Positions 59,900 to 64,000 of a stretch of DNA of 64,000 bases are shown piece after piece. Position numbers and translations under genes: made by a program. Under the pieces are notes generated by a model that saw nothing but the letters and a program-made list of their open reading frames with translations, was not told the DNA's origin and did no database searches. Every line of letters starts with the position of its first letter. The first letter of the stretch is position 1. Origin of the DNA: Amycolatopsis bartoniae (GTDB lineage: Bacteria; Actinomycetota; Actinomycetes; Mycobacteriales; Pseudonocardiaceae); contig NZ_JACHWH010000012.1 in NCBI RefSeq assembly GCF_014191255.1, forward strand, positions 110,045 through 174,044, in the 5' to 3' direction.

Positions 59900-60451
59900 A
59901 TGCCCGCTTCTCCCCCTGCGACCCGGCCCGGCGGACGGTCCGCGCGCGTGCGCGCGTCCGTGCACCGCGCGGTCGAAGAGCTCCTGTCCGAACAACCCGC
60001 CGAGGAGGTGACGCTGCCACTGATCGCCACGCGCGCCGGTGTCCACCCGACGACGGTGTACCGCCGCTGGGGGTCGCTCGCGGACCTGCTCAGCGAGGTC
60101 GCGTCGAGCCGCTTCAGCGGGGACATCGTGGTGCCGGACACCGGGGACGTGCGGGAGGACCTGGAGCGGTGGGCCACGGCGGTGGCGACCGACCTGGCCG
60201 ACCCGGACACGCTGGCGATCATGCGGGCCGCGCTCGGCGCCGGGCCGGACGGCGGCTGCGCCTGCACCGCGGACCGGCACGCCCAGCTGGAGGCGATCCT
60301 CGAACGGGAGCGCTCGCGGGGCGGGCGGACGCCCAGTGTCGAGGAGGCTTCGGACGGGCTGCTCGGGCCGCTCTACTACCGGGCGTTGTTCACGCAGCTG
60401 CCGGTGACGGCGGAGTGGGTGCGGGGCCTGGTGCGGAAACTGCTGTCTTGA
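59900..60451 (+). CDS. TetR family transcriptional regulator
   Basis: 183 aa. HTH about 25-65 (VTLPLIATRAGVHPTTVYRRW) and C-terminal ligand domain (WATAVATDLADPDTLAIMRA, LGPLYYRALFTQLPVT). Short GGCACTADRH segment has two Cys. No Shine-Dalgarno; GATACT lies 6 nt before the ATG, consistent with leaderless start. Probable repressor of the divergent MFS pump through the inverted operators. Confidence 0.9.
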   Translation: MPASPPATRPGGRSARVRASVHRAVEELLSEQPAEEVTLPLIATRAGVHPTTVYRRWGSLADLLSEVASSRFSGDIVVPDTGDVREDLERWATAVATDLADPDTLAIMRAALGAGPDGGCACTADRHAQLEAILERERSRGGRTPSVEEASDGLLGPLYYRALFTQLPVTAEWVRGLVRKLLS

Positions 60452-60491
60452 CCTGGAGTGTGGTCGAGGTCCCAGACTGAGGGTGATGGAC

Positions 60492-61442
60492 ATGCACGTG
60501 ATCGAGACGGACGGGCCGGAGCTGCGGGTCAGGCACGTGCCCCCGCCCACCCCCGGCAGGGGCGAAGTGGTGATCGAAGTCGCGGCGGCGGGCGTGCTGG
60601 CCGGAGACCTGGACGGGGTGGCTGCCGGCGGGGGTGGAGGGCCGGTGACGCTGGCGGCGGGGAGTCCGGAGCGCGGGGTGGTGGCGGCCGCGGGGGTTTC
60701 CGTCGCGGGCGGCAGGGCGGCGGGAACCGTGATCGCGGGCACGGAGGAAATCCCCGTCACTGGCGCACCTTCCCCGGCGGCCCCGTTCGTCCCGGGCAGC
60801 GGCGTGGCGGGGCGAATCACGGCGGTCGGCGAGGGGGTGCCCGGCGAATGGCTGGGCAGGCGGGTTCTGTCCGAAGTGGATGGTGGCTACGCGGACCGGG
60901 TCGTGGCACGGGTGCCAGGGCTGATCGGCATTCCGGACGAGGTGCACGAGCACGAGGCGATGGCCCTGCTGCACGAAGGCAGCATCGCACTCGCCGTGTT
61001 CGAGGCGGCCGCGGTCGAGGCGGGTGAGTCGGTGCTGGTGCTGCCCGCCTCGGACGCGGTGGGCAGCCTGCTGGTCCAGCTCGCCCTCGACGCCGGGGCG
61101 CGGGTCGTCGGCGCCGCGCGCGGGCCGGGGAGGATGCAGCTGGTGCGGGACCTCGGGGCGGAGCTGGTCGTCGACCACGGAGAGCCCGGCTGGCCGGAGC
61201 AGGTCGGTTCGGTGGACGTCCTCTTCGAGGGCGAACCGTCCACTTTCGACGGTGCCGGACGCCGGTTCTCCGTCCAGGGCAGGCATGGCGACCGGCCGCG
61301 GGTCGAGCGGATACTGCGCGCGGCCGCCGAAGGCCGCGTCACGCCGCTCATCGGGCAGACCTACCCGCTCGTCCGCGCCGCGGAGGCCCACGCCGCACTG
61401 GCGGCCCGCCGCTCGGTGGGGAAGACCCTGCTCATCCCCTGA
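60492..61442 (+). CDS. zinc-independent quinone-oxidoreductase-like (MDR) protein
   Basis: 316 aa. GroES-like domain (HVPPPTPGRGEVVIEVAAAG, PFVPGSGVAGRITAVGEGVP) and Rossmann domain (ESVLVLPASDAVGSLLVQLA, ARVVGAARGPGRMQLVRDLG), with a C-terminal IGQTYPLVRAAEAHAAL. Zinc ligands are absent. Between the two GroES strands is a Gly/Ala/Val-rich stretch of about 45 residues, and the nucleotide motif is DAVGSLL rather than GGVG, so activity may be altered. Start at ATG 60492, 8 nt after GAGGG; ATG 60486 and GTG 60483 are alternatives. Confidence 0.78.
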   Translation: MHVIETDGPELRVRHVPPPTPGRGEVVIEVAAAGVLAGDLDGVAAGGGGGPVTLAAGSPERGVVAAAGVSVAGGRAAGTVIAGTEEIPVTGAPSPAAPFVPGSGVAGRITAVGEGVPGEWLGRRVLSEVDGGYADRVVARVPGLIGIPDEVHEHEAMALLHEGSIALAVFEAAAVEAGESVLVLPASDAVGSLLVQLALDAGARVVGAARGPGRMQLVRDLGAELVVDHGEPGWPEQVGSVDVLFEGEPSTFDGAGRRFSVQGRHGDRPRVERILRAAAEGRVTPLIGQTYPLVRAAEAHAALAARRSVGKTLLIP

Positions 61443-61784
61443 CCCCCCAGCTCGCCGCCCACCGCCGGGGCATCCAGCTCCGGCGGCGACCGATGCCAGC
61501 GATCAGCCGCCACACACCGCCGCCGGGTGCCGGACAGTGTCAGCCGCAATGGAGGTCCCCGGTCACGGCCATTCCGGCCAGGACGCCAGGTCGGCCGTTC
61601 CCGGCCCGGCGTCGAGTCCCGGGCACCGTGCCAGGCCAACCGCTTCCGGCGCGACCGCCGAAACTCGGGCAGCCCCGGCCGCGACCGGCCGAATCACCCG
61701 CCCGTCGCGAAGACCAGGATCCGGGCAGCTCGGACTGCAATCAGCCCGCCGCGACCGGCGGCTTCCACCAACCCCCGCCGGGGG
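61443..61784. other. 342-bp stretch without a supportable gene
   Basis: The open frames here (for example 66 codons at 61540-61740, minus) are Gly/Arg/Ser rich and lack family features. Short related GC-rich words (GCGACCG variants flanked by GCCG/CGGC) recur about four times, and CCCCCGCCGGGGG at 61776-61788 is a small hairpin near the stop of the minus-strand gene. I see no promoter or RNA gene. Confidence 0.5.
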
Positions 61785-62189
61785 TCAGCCGATCCCCACC
61801 GGGATCCGGGACTCCGCCGCGGGCTCCGGCTCCGCCTGGGGGCGTTCGCTGTCGAAGCGGCTGAACTCGAACCGCACGTCGCCGTCGCGGGTGACCGGGT
61901 TGACCACGCCCGCCGTCTCCACCGTTGCCAGCTGGGCGAGCAGCCGCGCCAGTGCGTCGGGCGCCTGGCGGGGTTCGCGGTCCACCTGGGCCAGCGTGCG
62001 GTGCAGGTTCGTGAGGTTCCAGCTGTCCGCCGTGCCGTGGCCCGACGGCGCCGCGACCGAGATCGTCACCAGCCACCGGCCCGGCTTGCCCGCCAGCGCC
62101 GGCGTGCGGTGATTGCCGATGCCGATCACCTGGTCGGCGCGCACGAGCCCGTCCCCGAGCGTCCGGATCCACACGTTCTCCAGCCCCAT
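61785..62189 (-). CDS. hypothetical protein in the MerR operon
   Basis: 134 aa, not recognised. It starts at the ATG at 62189 after AGGAGGAG, one base past the MerR stop. Sequence (GLENVWIRTLGDGLVRADQV, GRWLVTISVAAPSGHGTADS, NLHRTLAQVDREPRQAPDAL, DVRFEFSRFDSERPQ) looks like a compact soluble alpha/beta domain with an acidic Pro-rich tail. Cytoplasmic. Tight coupling to MerR suggests co-regulation or partnership. Confidence 0.65.
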   Translation of the reverse strand: MGLENVWIRTLGDGLVRADQVIGIGNHRTPALAGKPGRWLVTISVAAPSGHGTADSWNLTNLHRTLAQVDREPRQAPDALARLLAQLATVETAGVVNPVTRDGDVRFEFSRFDSERPQAEPEPAAESRIPVGIG

Positions 62190-62190
62190 C

Positions 62191-62526
62191 TCACTCCTCC
62201 TGTCGACCATCCGTGCCGGAACGCGTACCCAGCCGGCGCCGCAGCTCCTGGTTCTCCGCCTGCGACCGGGCGAGCTGGTCCTCCAGCCGCACGATCCGGT
62301 CGGCCGCCGCGAGCGTCATGCCGCTGTCGAACAGCTCACGCACGCGCGCGGCCAGGCGTAGCTGACGGCGCGAGTAGCGGCGGTGGCCGCCACTGGAGCG
62401 GTGCGCCTGGACGACCTCCGCCGCGTCGAGGCTCCGCAGGAACGCCGGCTGCACGTCCAGCGCCTCCGCGGCCTGCCCCATGGTCCACGCGGGATAGTCC
62501 TCGTCGTCCAGCTTGTCCACACCCAC
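62191..62526 (-). CDS. MerR family transcriptional regulator (HspR-like length)
   Basis: 111 aa. MerR HTH (WTMGQAAEALDVQPAFLRSL, SGGHRRYSRRQLRLAARVRE) followed by a short coiled-coil dimer helix (IVRLEDQLARSQAENQELRR). No Cys or ligand domain, so more like HspR/GlnR-type DNA binders than metal sensors. GTG at 62526 directly follows a TAACAT -10 by 6 nt: leaderless start. A perfect 10-bp inverted repeat overlaps its -35, pointing to autoregulation. Confidence 0.85.
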   Translation of the reverse strand: MGVDKLDDEDYPAWTMGQAAEALDVQPAFLRSLDAAEVVQAHRSSGGHRRYSRRQLRLAARVRELFDSGMTLAAADRIVRLEDQLARSQAENQELRRRLGTRSGTDGRQEE

Positions 62527-62532
62527 AAATCT

Positions 62533-62561
62533 ATGTTATCTCCACCCGTTGATCGACTCAA
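62533..62561 (-). promoter_or_regulatory. leaderless promoter of the MerR operon
   Basis: Minus strand: TTGAGT (62561-62556), 17-bp spacer, TAACAT (62538-62533), then 6 nt to the GTG at 62526. The predicted transcript start coincides with the start codon. Confidence 0.6.
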
Positions 62562-62583
62562 TCTCCAGTGGCGACTGGAGATT
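62560..62583. promoter_or_regulatory. perfect inverted repeat, likely MerR operator
   Basis: AATCTCCAGT - GGCG - ACTGGAGATT, exact 10-bp arms with a 4-bp centre. It abuts and slightly overlaps the -35 of the MerR promoter and lies 209 bp upstream of the IniB-like gene, so it could also influence that gene. Confidence 0.65.
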
Positions 62584-62737
62584 CAGCACTGCCGCCGACC
62601 TCGTGCAGAACTGACCGAACTCCTCAGTAGGGCGAAATCCCCTAACCCCCTATCGGGTGAGGGCGTTACTCCAGGTGGCACTCAGGGGTCCGATCCCCGA
62701 TGCCCAGGGAAATGATCTTCCCTAGGTTCAGCTAGGT

Positions 62738-62755
62738 CGTGCGGTAGGCCGCACG
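62738..62755 (+). other. hairpin in the iniB-like leader
   Basis: CGTGCGG-TAGG-CCGCACG, 7-bp exact arms with a 4-nt loop, 36 nt before the TTG start. An imperfect TAGGG/CCCTA pair lies further up at 62628-62644. Role unknown. Confidence 0.4.
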
Positions 62756-62791
62756 CATCCTCACTGTCCGGAACCACCTGTGGAGACTGCG

Positions 62792-63937
62792 TTGTCCCAG
62801 CCCATCCAGACCCTGCACGAGTTCGTGCTGTCCCTCGTGTCCGACGGCGCCAGCCAGTCGGCCTTCCTCTCCGACCCCCAGGCGGTCCTGGCCGGCGCGG
62901 GCCTGTCCGACATCACCGCGGGCGACGTGCAGGAGGTCACCGCCCTGGTCGTCGACCACGCCCCGGCGCCGGTGGCCGACGCCGTCGAGGCCGCGCTCGC
63001 CGCGCTGCCCGCCGACGGCCCGGACGACCTGGGCTGCGCGATCGAGCACCTGAAGTGCGTCGCCACCACCGTCCCCGCGGGCCTCGGCTCGCTCGCCACC
63101 GCCACCTCGGCCTCCGCCGACGGCTTCGCCGGCAGCGCCGCCTACACCGGTTCGCACCTCGACGCGACCCTCGCGGGCGCGGCGAGCACCGGGGGCGTCA
63201 GCCTCGCCGGTGACGTCGTCTCCGACGTCGCGCAGCTGTCCGGTTCGGTCGCCGCGGGCGGCGACTCGCTCGCCGCGTCGCTCACCGGCGGCGCGGGCGA
63301 CGCCACGTTCGCCGGTGCGCTCGCCGCCGGTGACGGCGCGGTCGCCGCGGCCGCGCAGTCGGTGTCGCCGCTGGGCACCTACGCGCTGGCCACCGACGGC
63401 CTGTCGCTGCCGGACCTCGGTTCGGCCGGTGACCTGGGCTCCAGCCTCGACGCCCACGCACTGGGCGACACCTCACCCGTCGTCGACGCCGCGTCGGGCT
63501 ACACCGACAGCATCGGCTCGTTCGCCGCCGGGACCGTGTCCGACGGATCCACGGCCGTGGCCGGCTACCTCTCCCCCGCGGGCAGCCAGGTCGCGGGCGC
63601 CGTCGCGCAGGGTGGCTCCGAGGTCGCGCAGCACCTCGACAGCGGCACCGCCGCGGTCTCCGGCGCGCTGTCCCACGTGCCGGCCGTGCCGGCGCCGAAC
63701 CTGCCGGTCAGCCTGCCCACCGACCTGCCGGTGCACGTCACCGCCGAGCTGCCGCACTCGCTGCCGGACGTGACCCACCTGCCCGACGCCGCCCACGACG
63801 TGGTCGCGACGGCGCAGTCGGCCACCTCCGGCGTGGTCGCGCACAGCCCGGTCGCCGACCTCGGCTCGCTGGGTCACACCGCGGCGCTGCCGGACCTCGG
63901 CGACGCGCTGCACACCGACCTGCCCCTGGGTCACTGA
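62792..63937 (+). CDS. IniB N-terminal domain-containing protein
   Basis: 381 aa from the TTG at 62792 (GTGGAGA site 7 nt upstream); a GTG at 62780 is possible. Residues 1-60 (QPIQTLHEFVLSLVSDGASQ, DPQAVLAGAGLSDITAGDVQ) match the N-terminal domain of mycobacterial IniB. The rest is Ala/Gly/Ser/Val-rich low complexity (AGDGAVAAAAQSVSPLG, SLPTDLPVHVTAELPHSLPD) with two Cys (LGCAIEHLKC). In mycobacteria iniB leads an envelope-stress operon with dynamin-like iniA and iniC; those would lie beyond the right edge. No signal peptide. A terminator follows directly, arguing against immediate co-transcription with downstream genes. Confidence 0.82.
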   Translation: MSQPIQTLHEFVLSLVSDGASQSAFLSDPQAVLAGAGLSDITAGDVQEVTALVVDHAPAPVADAVEAALAALPADGPDDLGCAIEHLKCVATTVPAGLGSLATATSASADGFAGSAAYTGSHLDATLAGAASTGGVSLAGDVVSDVAQLSGSVAAGGDSLAASLTGGAGDATFAGALAAGDGAVAAAAQSVSPLGTYALATDGLSLPDLGSAGDLGSSLDAHALGDTSPVVDAASGYTDSIGSFAAGTVSDGSTAVAGYLSPAGSQVAGAVAQGGSEVAQHLDSGTAAVSGALSHVPAVPAPNLPVSLPTDLPVHVTAELPHSLPDVTHLPDAAHDVVATAQSATSGVVAHSPVADLGSLGHTAALPDLGDALHTDLPLGH

Positions 63938-63942
63938 CCGGC

Positions 63943-63980
63943 GGCGGAACCGGGTCCCGCCGCCGGGGCCCGGTTCCGCC
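63943..63980 (+). terminator. hairpin terminator after the iniB-like gene
   Basis: GGCGGAACCGGG (63943-63954) and CCCGGTTCCGCC (63969-63980), exact 12-bp arms, 14-nt loop, followed by CTTCC. It begins 5 bp after the stop codon. Confidence 0.75.
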
Positions 63981-64000
63981 CTTCCGGTGCTTCGCGATCA

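Noticed and set aside
61540..61740. 66-codon minus-strand open frame
   Set aside because: Gly/Arg/Ser-rich, no ribosome site, no family; more likely non-coding.
1..64000. Search for mobile elements, tRNA/rRNA genes and attachment sites
   Set aside because: No transposase, integrase, terminal repeats or cloverleaf sequences were recognised; glycosidase diversity alone is not evidence of transfer.

Overview
The window is about 70% or more GC with strong G/C third-position bias. It has many GTG/TTG starts, ATGA/GTGA translational overlaps, Tat and lipoprotein signals and a dense set of secreted glycoside hydrolases, and an IniB-type protein lies at the right end. This fits a filamentous soil actinomycete, most likely Pseudonocardiaceae (Amycolatopsis-like). 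No rRNA, tRNA, CRISPR array, transposase or phage gene is visible.

Layout. 1-5.9 kb: fungal-wall and chitin degradation. A GH18 chitinase and a GH64 beta-1,3-glucanase (cut by the left edge) lie next to a two-component system, and a second GH18 chitinase has two DasR-type sites at its promoter. 6.1-12.1 kb: general genes (PspC-domain protein, tagA, GNAT, amino-acid dehydrogenase with divergent LysR, S9 peptidase). 12.1-15.5 kb: a GT4 glycosyltransferase plus glycogen-debranching-like glycosidase operon behind a perfect CIRCE (HrcA) element, which is unusual. 15.7 kb: a small secreted peptide.

16-55 kb: mostly a carbohydrate locus. Part one is an inward ABC importer (binding protein, two permeases, DUF624 protein), two Gfo/Idh oxidoreductases, a DUF6807 protein, a TIM-barrel isomerase/epimerase, a DUF993 protein and a LacI regulator. 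It faces a divergent operon with a PL26-type exo-rhamnogalacturonan lyase and a GH35 beta-galactosidase. Part two is a YtfQRT-YjfF-like furanose/ribose-class ABC importer with a GH2 enzyme and its own divergent LacI. GH106 and GH78 alpha-L-rhamnosidases follow at 41-44 and 52-55 kb. Together these suggest uptake and breakdown of rhamnogalacturonan-I (pectin hairy region): lyase cuts the backbone, galactosidases strip side chains, rhamnosidases remove rhamnose, two importers take up the products, and the oxidoreductase/isomerase set processes them inside. A P450, an AfsR/SARP-like regulator with a heptad-repeat partner, an alpha/beta hydrolase and an ArsR/MFS pair are interspersed.

55-64 kb: MarR, a lipoprotein, an LLM flavin oxidoreductase, a YeeE/YedE sulfur transporter, a TetR/MFS pair with paired operators, a quinone-oxidoreductase-like protein, a MerR-led operon with a leaderless promoter, and an IniB-like protein. 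Several regulator genes appear to start directly after a TANNNT -10 box, so leaderless transcripts seem common here.
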